From Solirubrum sp044628455 (GTDB taxonomy: Bacteria > Bacteroidota > Bacteroidia > Cytophagales > Hymenobacteraceae), in assembly GCF_044628455.1 (NCBI RefSeq), contig NZ_JBIYZW010000002.1, forward strand, positions 1,054,001-1,118,000: a DNA stretch of 64,000 bases, given 5' to 3'. How positions within the stretch are numbered: the first letter of the stretch is position 1; the number at the start of each line of letters is the position of its first letter. Both the position numbers and the translations under genes were made by a program. Shown here piece by piece: positions 23,655 to 32,665 of the stretch. The notes beneath the pieces are model-generated. The model had not been told where the DNA came from and made no database searches. It was given only the letters and a program-made list of their open reading frames with translations.

Positions 23655-25091
23655 ATGCCGCTGCCCGAAGCCCCCGTTGCCAACGCCCTCGACATTCCCC
23701 GGCTGTTTGCCCGGCAGCAGGCCCGCAGCGAAGTGCTGCGGCGCGAGCCGGCCGAGGCCCGTGCCGCCCGCCTGCGCCGCCTGGGCCAGTGGATGACGGC
23801 CAACCGCGCCGCCATTCAGCAGGCCCTGTACGCCGATTTCCGCAAGCCCGCCGAAGAAACCGACGTCACCGAAATCTGGGCCGCGCAAACCGAGCTGCGC
23901 CACACCCTCAAGCACCTGCGCCAGTGGATGCGCCCGCGCCGGGTGGGCACGCCGCTGGCCTTGCTGGGCACTACTTCCTGGGTGCAGGTCGAGTCCAAGG
24001 GCGTGTGCCTGATCATTGCCCCCTGGAACTACCCGTTTTACCTGGCCGTCGACCCGCTCATCTCGGCTTTGGCCGCCGGCAACTGCTGCATCATCAAGCC
24101 CTCCGAGATGACGCCCCAGGTCTCGGCCCTGCTGGCGCGCATGGCCCGCGAGGTGTTCGACCCGGCCGAAGTAGCCGTAGTCGAGGGCGACCGGGAAGTG
24201 GCCACTGAATTGCTGAGCCTGCCCTTCAACCACACCTTTTTTACCGGCTCGCCGCAGGTGGGCAAGGTGGTGATGCGCGCCGCCGCCGAGCACCTGACCA
24301 GCGTCACGCTGGAACTGGGCGGCAAGTCGCCGGTCATCGTCGACGAAACGGCCGACCTGCGCGACGCGGCCGAGAAAATCGTGTGGGGCAAAAGCATCAA
24401 CGCCGGCCAGACCTGCGTGGCGCCCGACTACGTGCTGGTGCACGAGCGCGTACAGGCCGCGCTGATCGGGGAAATCCGGGCTGTGGTGCAGCGCTTCTAC
24501 AACGCCGACGGGCGGGGCGTGGCCGCTTCCGACTCGTTTGCGCGCATCGTCAACGGCCACCACTTCCAGCGCCTGGCGGGGCTGCTCGAAGATGCCCAGC
24601 GCCAGGGTGCCGTGGTCGAGCTGGGCGGCAGCGTCGACCAGAGCCAGTGCTTTATCGAGCCCACCGTGCTCAGCCAGGTAGCACCCGACAGCCGGCTGAT
24701 GCAGGAGGAAATCTTCGGGCCGCTGCTGCCGGTACTGTCCTTCGGCAGCCTGATGCAGGCCGCCGACTTCGTGAACCAGCGGCCCCGGCCGCTGGCCCTG
24801 TATGTGTTCAGCCGCAGCACGGCCCAGCAGCAGTACCTGCTCGAGCACATTCCGGCCGGCGGGGCTTGCGTCAACGAAACCATCCTGCACCTGGGCCACC
24901 CCGAATTGCCCTTCGGCGGCGTGGGCAACAGCGGGCTGGGCAAAACCCACGGGCGCTACGGCTTTTTGCAGTTCTCCAACGAAAAGGCCGTGCTACGCCA
25001 GCGCGTGGGCCGCACCGCGCTCAAGGCCTTCTACCCGCCCTACACCCCGCAGGTGCGCAAGCTCATCGACTGGCTGCTGCGCTATCTGTAG
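23655..25091 (+). CDS. aldehyde dehydrogenase (class 3-like, fatty aldehyde type)
   Basis: 478 residues from ATG 23655; the longer upstream frame is non-coding. Oxidises aldehydes to acids with NAD(P)+. VCLIIAPWNYPFYLAVDPLI holds the NAD-binding APWNYP motif; NHTFFTGSPQVGKVVMRAA the FTGSxxxG loop; VTLELGGKSPVIVDE with catalytic Glu220; and NAGQTCVAPDYVLV with catalytic Cys254. The C-terminal ERxxLPFGGVGNSGLGKTHG is typical. Length and the GKTHGRYGF ending fit the class 3/long-chain fatty-aldehyde group. Divergent from the PDZ hydrolase. Confidence 0.9.
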   Translation: MPLPEAPVANALDIPRLFARQQARSEVLRREPAEARAARLRRLGQWMTANRAAIQQALYADFRKPAEETDVTEIWAAQTELRHTLKHLRQWMRPRRVGTPLALLGTTSWVQVESKGVCLIIAPWNYPFYLAVDPLISALAAGNCCIIKPSEMTPQVSALLARMAREVFDPAEVAVVEGDREVATELLSLPFNHTFFTGSPQVGKVVMRAAAEHLTSVTLELGGKSPVIVDETADLRDAAEKIVWGKSINAGQTCVAPDYVLVHERVQAALIGEIRAVVQRFYNADGRGVAASDSFARIVNGHHFQRLAGLLEDAQRQGAVVELGGSVDQSQCFIEPTVLSQVAPDSRLMQEEIFGPLLPVLSFGSLMQAADFVNQRPRPLALYVFSRSTAQQQYLLEHIPAGGACVNETILHLGHPELPFGGVGNSGLGKTHGRYGFLQFSNEKAVLRQRVGRTALKAFYPPYTPQVRKLIDWLLRYL

Positions 25092-25162
25092 CCGGGATGC
25101 CGTGCGGCTGAAATTGCACGGAAAGGAGTTGTGAGCTGCCTTATTTAAAGGTGGTAGCATGA

Positions 25163-25186
25163 AAAATACCCGCTAGTGGGTATTTC
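25163..25186. terminator. weak hairpin after ALDH
   Basis: AAATACC pairs with GGTATTT around CGCTAGTG-like loop. There is no T-run, so it is a candidate only. 25092-25349 otherwise contains no gene. Confidence 0.3.
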
Positions 25187-25349
25187 ACAGGCGTTGAGCA
25201 AGCGGTATTTTGCGTCTTGCTACGGGGGATTCTCCCGGGTGGATACCGGACTTTAGGGCCAAATTGTTCGGCTTGCCGAGTTCTTGCGGGAATGTTGTAT
25301 TTAGCACACAGGCGGTAGCCGCCCGGTTTACTTTTTTACCCTCGTGGCC

Positions 25350-27410
25350 ATGCTTTTTTCTCCTGAACAGCGGCTTACCCTGGCTCTGTTGGCCGATGCC
25401 TTCGTTCCGGCCGTTCCGGCGCAGGCTGCGGCCGGCGGGTTCTGGCTGCGCCGCGGCTCCGAGGGCATCAACCAGGAGCAGCTGCTGGCCGCCATTGCCG
25501 CCCAGCCCGTAGCCGCGCAGCGACAGTTCGCCCAGCTGCTCGACCTGCTGGGCAGCCCGCTGCTGGGGCTCACGTGGTGGGGGCCGCTCAAATCGTTCGG
25601 GCAGCTGAATGAGGCGCAGCGCGAGCAGCTGCTGCAGACCTGGGCCGGCAGCCTGCTGCCCCCGCTGCGCCAGGGCTTTCAGGCCCTGCGCAAGCTTTGC
25701 ACCTTTCTGTACTACGGCGGGGCGGCCGCGCAGGAGCTGAACCCCAACTGGACCGATATCGGCTACCCCGGCCCGCTGGCCCTGACCGACGGCGTGGTGG
25801 ACACGCCGCGTCCTCTGCCTACCCTGCAGCCTGCCGCTGATGTTAACTACGACTGCGAGGTGCTGGTGATTGGCAGCGGCGCGGGCGGGGGGGTGGTGGC
25901 CGGCGAGCTGGCTGCGGCCGGCCACGACGTGCTGGTGCTCGACAAAGGTCCTTACTGCCACGGCTGCGACTTTACCCAGCGCGAGGCCGACATGATCGGG
26001 CACCTCTACGACGCCCGCGGCACCCTGAGCACCACCGATGGCGGCGTGACGCTGCTGGCCGGTAGCTGCCTGGGCGGGGGCACTACTGTGAACTGGGCCG
26101 GCTCGTTTCGCACGCCCGACTACGTGCTGGAGGAGTGGGCCCGCGAGCATGAGGCGCCGCACTTCACCCAGGCGTCCTTCAAAGCCAGCCTCGACGCCGT
26201 GACTGAAGCGCTGAGCGTGAACACCGACTACACCCGCCACAACGGCCAGAACCAGGCCCTGCTCGACGGCTCGCGCAAGCTGGGCCACGAGGTACGCCTG
26301 ATTCCGCGCAACGAGAAGGGCCTGGACGACTCCGACGCGCACTTCCGCGGCCTGGGCTTCAGCACCTTTGGCGACCGGTACGGTATCAAACAAGGCACGC
26401 TGAATACCTACCTGAAAACCGCCGCCGCCCACGGGGCCCGGCTGCTGCCCAACACCCGCGTCGAGCGCATCAGCCTCGAAGCCGGACGGGCCAGCGGAGC
26501 CGAAGCCGTGTACACGGCCGCCGATGGCCAATGCTTCCGCGTGACGGTGCGCGCGCGTTGCGTGGTGGCGGCCGGCGGGGCCATTCAAACGCCCGCGCTG
26601 CTGCTGCGCAGCGGCCTGCGGCATCCGCACCTGGGCCGCCACCTGCACCTGCACCCTACCGTGGCCGTTTCGGGCGTGTATCCCTGGCCTATCGAGGCTT
26701 GGTACGGCCCGAGCATGTCGGTGGTTAACGACAGCTGCGCCCGGCTGGGCGGCACCAACTTCGGCGCCAAGATTGAAACGCCCCCGGCCCACGCCGGCCT
26801 CATGGCCATGACCCTGCCCTGGTTGTCGGGCGAGCAGCACAAACGCCTGATGCAGCAGGCGCCGAACCTGGGTTCCTTCATCGTGCTGACCCGGGACCGG
26901 GACGGCGGCCGCGTGCGCACCGACCGGCAGGGCGCCCCGCTCATCGACTACCAACTCAGCGCCTTCGACCGGGCCAACATGCTGCGGGCCGTGGCCACGG
27001 CGGCCGAAATTCACGCGGCGGCGGGTGCCCATACGGTGTACCTGCCCCACGGCACCCTGCCCACTTTGCAGGTGCGCGACGGCCGGATTCAGAACCGCGA
27101 GGTGCTCGACGGGCTGCCGCGGCTGAGCTGGCAGCCCAACCGCTTCAATCTCTACAGCGCCCACCAGATGAGCACCTGCCGCATGGGCGGCAACCGGGCC
27201 ACGCACCCCACCAGCCCCAGCGGCGAAACCTACGAGGTGCCCGGGCTGTACGTGGCCGACGGCTCGGCCTTCCCGGCCTGCAGCGGCGTCAACCCCATGC
27301 TCACCATCATGGCCCTGGCCCACCACACCGCCCAGCAGCTGAAAGCCGTACTGCCCGCCTCGGGCCGCACGCAACAGCGGCCGCTGCCAGTACCGCTGCC
27401 CACGGCCTGA
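25350..27410 (+). CDS. GMC-type FAD oxidoreductase (long-chain alcohol oxidase-like)
   Basis: 686 residues from ATG 25350 (GTG 25344 is in frame). The first ~160 residues are an extra N-terminal region (LFSPEQRLTLALLADAFVPA) also found in plant-type long-chain alcohol oxidases and gluconate-2-dehydrogenase gamma-like extensions. The FAD motif follows: VLVIGSGAGGGVVAGELAAA; then LLAGSCLGGGTTVNWAGSFR. The C-terminus YSAHQMSTCRMGGN... and GLYVADGSAFPACSGVNPML contains the GMC oxidase active-site loop with a His. The adjacent ALDH would take an alcohol-derived aldehyde to acid, so the two form a plausible alcohol oxidation pair. Confidence 0.82.
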   Translation: MLFSPEQRLTLALLADAFVPAVPAQAAAGGFWLRRGSEGINQEQLLAAIAAQPVAAQRQFAQLLDLLGSPLLGLTWWGPLKSFGQLNEAQREQLLQTWAGSLLPPLRQGFQALRKLCTFLYYGGAAAQELNPNWTDIGYPGPLALTDGVVDTPRPLPTLQPAADVNYDCEVLVIGSGAGGGVVAGELAAAGHDVLVLDKGPYCHGCDFTQREADMIGHLYDARGTLSTTDGGVTLLAGSCLGGGTTVNWAGSFRTPDYVLEEWAREHEAPHFTQASFKASLDAVTEALSVNTDYTRHNGQNQALLDGSRKLGHEVRLIPRNEKGLDDSDAHFRGLGFSTFGDRYGIKQGTLNTYLKTAAAHGARLLPNTRVERISLEAGRASGAEAVYTAADGQCFRVTVRARCVVAAGGAIQTPALLLRSGLRHPHLGRHLHLHPTVAVSGVYPWPIEAWYGPSMSVVNDSCARLGGTNFGAKIETPPAHAGLMAMTLPWLSGEQHKRLMQQAPNLGSFIVLTRDRDGGRVRTDRQGAPLIDYQLSAFDRANMLRAVATAAEIHAAAGAHTVYLPHGTLPTLQVRDGRIQNREVLDGLPRLSWQPNRFNLYSAHQMSTCRMGGNRATHPTSPSGETYEVPGLYVADGSAFPACSGVNPMLTIMALAHHTAQQLKAVLPASGRTQQRPLPVPLPTA

Positions 27411-27481
27411 CCCTCGATGATGCATCCGTCCGGGTGCGCCCCCCCTTCCCGATAGCTCCGCCTGCGCCTTCCGCACCTGTT

Positions 27482-28609
27482 ATGTCTGAACGCTACTCCG
27501 ATGCTGCCCAGCCCTGCTTCCGCACCGACGTCCTCATCATTGGGGCCGGGCAGGCTGGGCTGGCCGCGGCCTACTACGCCCGGCAGCTGGGGCTGAAATG
27601 CCTGCTGGTGGATGAACAGGCGGCGGTAGGAGCGGCCTGGGCCGAGCGCTACGACTCGCTGCAGCTGTTTTCGCCGGCCTGGGCCAGTAGCCTGCCGGGG
27701 TGGCCGTGGCCGGGCGACCCACTGCGCTACCCCACCAAGGACGAAGCCGCCGAATACCTGCGCCGCTACGCCGCCCGCTTCGGCTTCGACGTGCACGCCC
27801 GGCAGCGCATCGTGCACCTGCGCGCTATTGCCCGTAGCGGCTATGAGGCGTTTTCCCAGACCGGCAGCTGCTACATTGCTCGTTACGTGGTGGTGTGCAC
27901 CGGCGGGTTTCAGGCGCCCAAAGTGCCGCCGATGGCTCGCCAGCTCGGCGCCGCCGTAACCCAGCTGCACAGCCGCGACTACCGCCGCCCAAGCCAGCTG
28001 CCCGGCCAGGGCCCGGTGGCGGTGGTGGGCAGCGGCAACTCGGCCCTGCAGATTGCCGCCGACCTGGCCCGCACCAACCGCCCGGTGTTCCTGGCCTTCG
28101 ACGAGCGGACCCCTGCTCTGGCCAACAACACCCTGCTGTGGATTATGCTGCGGGTGTCGGGGCTGATGCGGGCTTCGCGGCACGGCCGCATCGGCGCGCG
28201 CCTGCACCAACGCCCCGAGCCGGTGGTAAGCCAGGATTTGCGGCAGCTGCGCCGCCTGCCCAATGTGCAGTGGATGGGCCGGGCCGAGGCGGCCGTCGAC
28301 GAGCGGCGCCTGCAGGGGCAGCGGCTCATCACCTCGCCGCTGGAAGCGGTGGTGTGGGCCACCGGCTTCGGCCCCGACTTTGGATGGATGGAGCTGCCCG
28401 TGCTGGACGAGCGCGGCTACCCCGTGCACCACCGGGGTCTGACGGCCCTGCCGGGCCTGGCGTTTCTGGGTTTGCCCTGGCTCAACAGCCGCGACTCGGC
28501 CCTGCTGGCCGGTGTAGGACGCGACGCTCGTCGGGTAATGCGGGCGTTGGTGGCGGGCCAGATGGCACCGGTCGAAAAATTGAACCCAACCTCGGTAGTC
28601 CCGCGTTAG
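27482..28609 (+). CDS. flavin-containing monooxygenase-like FAD/NAD(P) oxidoreductase
   Basis: 375 residues from ATG 27482. DVLIIGAGQAGLAAAYYARQ is the FAD-binding GxGxxG motif; VAVVGSGNSALQIAADLA is the NADPH-binding motif of the FMO/YucA group; AVVWATGFGPDFGWMEL is the conserved ATG sequence. Short compared with BVMOs, and like the small 'trkA/CzcO' monooxygenases. The CzcO-type family often accompanies metal or lipid oxidation. Starts 71 nt after the GMC oxidase, likely the same transcript. Confidence 0.8.
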   Translation: MSERYSDAAQPCFRTDVLIIGAGQAGLAAAYYARQLGLKCLLVDEQAAVGAAWAERYDSLQLFSPAWASSLPGWPWPGDPLRYPTKDEAAEYLRRYAARFGFDVHARQRIVHLRAIARSGYEAFSQTGSCYIARYVVVCTGGFQAPKVPPMARQLGAAVTQLHSRDYRRPSQLPGQGPVAVVGSGNSALQIAADLARTNRPVFLAFDERTPALANNTLLWIMLRVSGLMRASRHGRIGARLHQRPEPVVSQDLRQLRRLPNVQWMGRAEAAVDERRLQGQRLITSPLEAVVWATGFGPDFGWMELPVLDERGYPVHHRGLTALPGLAFLGLPWLNSRDSALLAGVGRDARRVMRALVAGQMAPVEKLNPTSVVPR

Positions 28610-28658
28610 AAGGCTACCTTTACCGTAGAGGTTTTTCTCGTCTTCTCCCGATTCGCCG

Positions 28659-28766
28659 ATGATGATTCTCGCTTCCCTTGCCGAGCAGCTGGCCGCGCTG
28701 CTCGACCGTTTGCTGGGCGGACGCACCCCCCAGCTGCAGCCCGTACCCGTTCGGGTACAGCGCTGA
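28659..28766 (+). CDS. possible 35-residue small ORF
   Basis: ATG 28659 opens MMILASLAEQLAALLDRLLG then GRTPQLQPVPVRVQR, ending with TGA at 28766. The first half is an amphipathic helix. It is followed by a terminator at 28792-28819, so it may be a true small protein gene or the 3' end of the flavoprotein transcript. No ribosome-binding evidence was seen. Confidence 0.3.
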   Translation: MMILASLAEQLAALLDRLLGGRTPQLQPVPVRVQR

Positions 28767-28791
28767 TTTCCCCCGAACCCGAACCTTGACT

Positions 28792-28819
28792 GCCCTTCCT
28801 GTCCGGAAGGGCTTTTTTT
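28792..28819 (+). terminator. intrinsic terminator after flavoprotein/small ORF
   Basis: GCCCTTCC (28792-28799) pairs with GGAAGGGC (28805-28812) and is followed by seven T. Confidence 0.88.
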
Positions 28820-28878
28820 ATGGCTTTTCCGTGAGGCCGTTTAGCGGCCGCTCAGCCCGTACCGAGGACGAGCGGGCA

Positions 28879-28915
28879 CAAAAAAGCCGCGGCTCTTTGG
28901 GCCGCGGCTTTTAAG
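28879..28915. terminator. terminator between convergent units
   Basis: AAAAGCCGCGGC pairs with GCCGCGGCTTTT around a 7-nt loop. T-runs occur on the minus strand, which serves the 28935-29312 gene. Confidence 0.85.
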
Positions 28916-28934
28916 CAAAAAGTATTGAAAGGCG

Positions 28935-29312
28935 CTAGCGGATAACCAGCTTGCGCATTACGCTGGTGTTGTCGGCGTCAATTTTTACGTAGTAGAGGCC
29001 GTTGGCGAACCGGCTCAAATCCAGCGTGCGGGTAAAGCGGTTGTCCAGCTCGGTAATGGTTTCGCGGTACACCACCGTGCCAATGACGTTCAGCACGCGC
29101 AGCTCGGTGCGGCGGCCTTCGAAGCCCGACACGGCCACGTGCACGATGCCGGTACTGGGGTTGGGGTAAACCAGAATGCTTTTTTCTTCGCCGCTGCTGG
29201 CCGGCCGAACGGCGGCAGGAGCGGAAGCCTGGGCGGCGGCGGGCAGGCTGCTTTGCAGACAGCACACGCTGAAAACGGCCACCAGAACCAGATAAAGTAG
29301 TTGTTTGGACAT
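28935..29312 (-). CDS. minimal T9SS sorting-domain protein
   Basis: 125 residues from ATG 29312; signal peptide MSKQLLYLVLVAVFSVCCLQ. Residues ~42-125 are almost entirely the type A T9SS C-terminal sorting domain (SILVYPNPSTGIVHVAVSGF ... RFANGLYYVKIDADNTS ... VMRKLVIR). Only ~20 residues (SASAPAAVRPASSGEE) separate the signal from the sorting domain, so there is no cargo domain. It may be a decoy, an adaptor of the secretion machine or a remnant of a larger cargo gene. Confidence 0.85.
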   Translation of the reverse strand: MSKQLLYLVLVAVFSVCCLQSSLPAAAQASAPAAVRPASSGEEKSILVYPNPSTGIVHVAVSGFEGRRTELRVLNVIGTVVYRETITELDNRFTRTLDLSRFANGLYYVKIDADNTSVMRKLVIR

Positions 29313-29373
29313 AGAGAAGCGGGGAAAAGTGCCCAACCAAATTAGCGGGCGGGCTTGCCGTGCAAACCGACCA

Positions 29374-29381
29374 CAAAAGTA
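29374..29381 (-). promoter_or_regulatory. -7 promoter element for the minimal T9SS gene
   Basis: TACTTTTG on the minus strand, exact TAnnTTTG, about 60 nt before the start codon. A TTG is present 24 nt upstream, slightly wider than the usual 18-21. Confidence 0.4.
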
Positions 29382-29496
29382 ACGCGCTATTTTGAAATAG
29401 GTTATCAAAATATAGGGAGCTTATGTTAGCTTTTCGATAATTGCGCAATAATATCCTGCCGGCCCGCGTTTCTCGTCCTTTTATGCTCTCTGCTGC

Positions 29497-30630
29497 GTGA
29501 CCAAATCCGCCCTGGAATCCGACGTGCTGATCATCGGCGGCGGGCTGGCGGGCCTCACCGCGGCCCTTGATCTGGCGGCCCGCGGGCATAGCGTGGTGCT
29601 GGTGGAAAAGCGGCAGTACCCCTTCCACCGGGTGTGCGGCGAGTACGTGTCGAACGAGGTGCGGCCCTACCTGCAACGCCTCGGCGCCGACCCGGCGGCC
29701 CTGGACCCGGCCCGCATCGGGCGGCTGCTGGTGTCGGCTCCGGGCGGGCGCACGCTCTCGGCCCGGCTCGATTTGGGCGGCTTCGGGCTGAGCCGCTACG
29801 CGCTCGACGAGTTTCTGTACGAGCGCGCCGTGGAACGTGGGGTGCAGGGCCTGCTGCCGGCCACCGTGGCCGAGGTACAGCTGGGGGCGGATGAGCATTT
29901 TCGCGTGGCTTTGGCCGATGGCCAGGAACTGCGGGCCCGGGTGGTGCTGGGGGCCTACGGCAAGCGCGCCACCCTCGACCGGCAGCTGAACCGGCCCTTT
30001 TTCCGGCAACGCTCGCCCTACGTGGGCGTCAAGTATCACCTGCGCCTCGACTTCCCCCCCGACCTAATTGCCCTGCACAATTTCGCCGATGGCTACGCCG
30101 GCCTGTCGGCCATCGAAGGCGGGCGCTACTGCTTCTGCTACCTGACCACCCGCGAGCAGCTGCGCCGCCACGGCAGCATTCCGGCCCTGGAAGAGCAGGT
30201 GCTGGCCCGCAACCCGCATTTGCGCCGGGTGCTCAGCGAGGCCGAGCGGCTGTACGCGCAGCCCGAGGTCATCAACGAAATTTCCTTTGCGCCCAAGGCC
30301 TGCGTGGAGCAGCACGTGCTGATGTGCGGCGACTCGGCGGGGCTCATCACGCCCCTGTGCGGCAACGGCATGGCCATGGCCATTCACGGCGCCGCGCTGG
30401 CGGCGGCGCATACCCACGCTTTTCTGCGCGGCGAGCTGAACCGGGCGGCCCTGGAAGCCGCGTATTCCCGCGACTGGCAGCGCACCTTTGCCGGCCGGTT
30501 GCGCGTGGGGCGCTGGGTGCAGCAGCTCTTCGGCGGCCCCCGCCTGACCGATGCCGTGGTGGGCTCGTTGCGCTACGCGCCGGGGCTGGTGCGGACGCTG
30601 GTGCGGCAAACCCACGGGCAACCGTTCTAA
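29497..30630 (+). CDS. NAD(P)/FAD-dependent oxidoreductase of the geranylgeranyl-reductase/monooxygenase type
   Basis: 377 residues from GTG 29497. DVLIIGGGLAGLTAALDLAA is the FAD-binding motif; FHRVCGEYVSNEVRPYL is the family's conserved CGE loop; and VLMCGDSAGLITPLCGNGMA is the GD-x-A-G second FAD motif. Such proteins are annotated as geranylgeranyl reductases, tryptophan halogenase-like or aromatic hydroxylases. Beside a type III PKS and a methyltransferase, a hydroxylase or quinone-forming role on the polyketide is likely, comparable in composition to the Streptomyces srsABC phenolic-lipid operon. Gap of 99 nt to the PKS. Confidence 0.8.
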   Translation: MTKSALESDVLIIGGGLAGLTAALDLAARGHSVVLVEKRQYPFHRVCGEYVSNEVRPYLQRLGADPAALDPARIGRLLVSAPGGRTLSARLDLGGFGLSRYALDEFLYERAVERGVQGLLPATVAEVQLGADEHFRVALADGQELRARVVLGAYGKRATLDRQLNRPFFRQRSPYVGVKYHLRLDFPPDLIALHNFADGYAGLSAIEGGRYCFCYLTTREQLRRHGSIPALEEQVLARNPHLRRVLSEAERLYAQPEVINEISFAPKACVEQHVLMCGDSAGLITPLCGNGMAMAIHGAALAAAHTHAFLRGELNRAALEAAYSRDWQRTFAGRLRVGRWVQQLFGGPRLTDAVVGSLRYAPGLVRTLVRQTHGQPF

Positions 30631-30729
30631 GCCGGCGGGGCGCGACCGGGCTGGCGGTCAAATCGGACTGAATCTTTCAAAGTTGGTTGGAATGGGTCGG
30701 GCTGACGGGTTTTCCGTATACTGCCCCCG

Positions 30730-31845
30730 ATGACCACCAGCTACCTGAGCGCCATTGGCACGGCCCTGCCCGTGCACCGCCTTCCGCAACCGCAGATTGC
30801 TGATTTCATGGCCCGGGCCCACGGAATGGAGGAGGGCGAAGCGCGCAAGCTGCGGGCCCTGTACCGCCTTTCGGGTATCGGCTACCGCCACTCCGTGCTG
30901 CCCGACTACGGCCGCCAGCCCGGCGCTTTCACGTTCTTTCCCAATACGCCCGACCTGGAGCCCTTCCCCACCGTGGGCGCCCGCATGCGGGTATACAGGC
31001 GCGAGGCCCTGCCGCTGGCCGCCGAGGCTGCACTGGACTGCCTGCGCCAGGCGCCCGAGGTGGCGCTGAACACCATTACCCACCTGATTTCGGTGAGCTG
31101 CACCGGCATGTACGCGCCGGGCCTCGACATCGAGCTGGTGCAGCACCTGGGGCTGCGGCCCGACGTGCAGCGCACCTGCGTCAACTTCATGGGCTGCTAC
31201 GCGGCCTTCAACGCCCTGAAGCTGGCCGACGCCATCTGCCGGGCTAATCCTCGCTCCCGGGTGCTCATCGTGAGCACCGAACTCTGTACGCTGCACTTTC
31301 AGAAACGCGCCGAGGAAGACCACCTGCTGGCCAACGCCCTGTTCGGCGACGGCGCGGCGGCAGCCCTGGTGCTGGGCGAGCCGGCACCCGGCCGGCCCAA
31401 CCTGGAGCTGGCCGCCTTTCACTGCGGCCTGGAGCCCGACGGCATGGCCGACATGGCTTGGCACGTCAACGACTTCGGCTTCGAAATGACCTTGTCGTCG
31501 TACGTGCCGCGGCTGGTGCGCCAGGGCATCCGGCAGCTCACCGAGGGGCTGCTGCGCCACTTGCCCGTGCGCCTGGCCGACGTGCAGCACTTCGCCATTC
31601 ACCCCGGCGGCCGGCGCATTCTGGAAGCCATTGAGCAGGAATTGGGCCTCAGTCCGGCCGACAACCGCCACGCCTACCAGGTGCTGCGCGAGGTCGGCAA
31701 CCTGTCGTCGGCCACGGTGCTGTTCGTGCTGCGCGAGATGCAGCGCAGCCTGCAGGCCGAGGAAGACGGGGCGCCGGTGCTCAGCTTTGCCTTCGGCCCC
31801 GGCCTGACGCTGGAAGCCATGCTGCTGCGCGTGAAGTTTCAGTAA
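30730..31845 (+). CDS. type III polyketide synthase (chalcone-synthase fold)
   Basis: 371 residues. Condenses an acyl-CoA starter with malonyl-CoA extenders and cyclises the product, giving alkylresorcinols, pyrones or related phenols. The Cys-His-Asn triad is clear: Cys156 in FMGCYAAFNALKLADAI, His291 in FAIHPGGRRIL and Asn324 in VGNLSSATVLFVL. The C-terminal GFGPGLTLEAMLL is the conserved G-F-G-P-G loop, here with AFGPG. Length is standard (~370-400). Neighbours suggest downstream hydroxylation and methylation. Confidence 0.92.
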   Translation: MTTSYLSAIGTALPVHRLPQPQIADFMARAHGMEEGEARKLRALYRLSGIGYRHSVLPDYGRQPGAFTFFPNTPDLEPFPTVGARMRVYRREALPLAAEAALDCLRQAPEVALNTITHLISVSCTGMYAPGLDIELVQHLGLRPDVQRTCVNFMGCYAAFNALKLADAICRANPRSRVLIVSTELCTLHFQKRAEEDHLLANALFGDGAAAALVLGEPAPGRPNLELAAFHCGLEPDGMADMAWHVNDFGFEMTLSSYVPRLVRQGIRQLTEGLLRHLPVRLADVQHFAIHPGGRRILEAIEQELGLSPADNRHAYQVLREVGNLSSATVLFVLREMQRSLQAEEDGAPVLSFAFGPGLTLEAMLLRVKFQ

Positions 31846-31885
31846 ACGTTTGCCTGATTCCGCCCGCTCCTAACCGTTGCCTGCC

Positions 31886-32602
31886 ATGCCCGATTTCTCG
31901 CGCCGCTCGTCCCGGGCCGAGCTAATGGACGACCTCACGCTGGCTTCCGACGCCCTGCACCAGAACCTCGACGAGCTGGAAGTCATCAACACCCGCCTGG
32001 GGGGGTACCGCGTGGTGGCCGACGCGCTGGAGCGCCTGCAGCCGCGCTTTCCGGCCGGGCGGCCCCTGGAGCTGGCCGACCTGGGCAGCGGCGGGGGCGA
32101 CACGCTGCGGCACGTGGCCCGGTGGGCCCGTCGCCGCGGGCACGCCGTAGGTCTGACCGGCGTTGACGCTAATGCCTTTATGGTCGACTATGCCACGCAG
32201 CGCAGCACGGCCTACCCCGAAATCCGGTTCTGGCAGCAGGACATCTTTGCGCCGGATTTTGCCCGCCACCGGTTCGATATCATTACCTGTAGTTTGTTTT
32301 GTCACCACTTCGCCGACGAGCAGCTGGTGACGCTGCTGCGCCAGTGGCAGCAACAGGCACGGGTGGCCGTGGTCATCAACGACCTGCACCGCCACCCATT
32401 GGCCTACCACAGCATCCGCCTGCTCACGCGGGTGCTGCGCGGCTCCCACCTGGTGCAGCACGACGCCCCGCTCTCGGTGGCCCGTGCCTTCCGCCGCAGC
32501 GACTGGCAGCGGCTGCTACAGTTGGCCGGCATCGGGCACTACCAGCTGCGCTGGCAGTGGGCCTTCCGCTGGCAACTCATCATCGAGGGCCAGGGAGCAT
32601 GA
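31886..32602 (+). CDS. SAM-dependent methyltransferase (type 12 fold)
   Basis: 238 residues from ATG 31886. LADLGSGGGDTLRHVARWAR is motif I, VGLTGVDANAFMVDYA motif II, and FDIITCSLFCHHFADEQLV motif III. Its start lies 40 nt after the PKS stop, so it is in the same operon. The role in the cluster is inferred: O- or C-methylation of the polyketide phenol. Confidence 0.85.
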   Translation: MPDFSRRSSRAELMDDLTLASDALHQNLDELEVINTRLGGYRVVADALERLQPRFPAGRPLELADLGSGGGDTLRHVARWARRRGHAVGLTGVDANAFMVDYATQRSTAYPEIRFWQQDIFAPDFARHRFDIITCSLFCHHFADEQLVTLLRQWQQQARVAVVINDLHRHPLAYHSIRLLTRVLRGSHLVQHDAPLSVARAFRRSDWQRLLQLAGIGHYQLRWQWAFRWQLIIEGQGA

Positions 32603-32665
32603 ACGTGCTGGCTATTCGAGAGTAGTGGGAGTTGAAGGTGCGGTATTGAGCAAGCCTCAATCAGG

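Noticed and set aside
25185..27476. 763-residue minus-strand ORF opposite the GMC oxidase
   Set aside because: A shadow of a high-GC gene on the other strand, with no recognisable domain.
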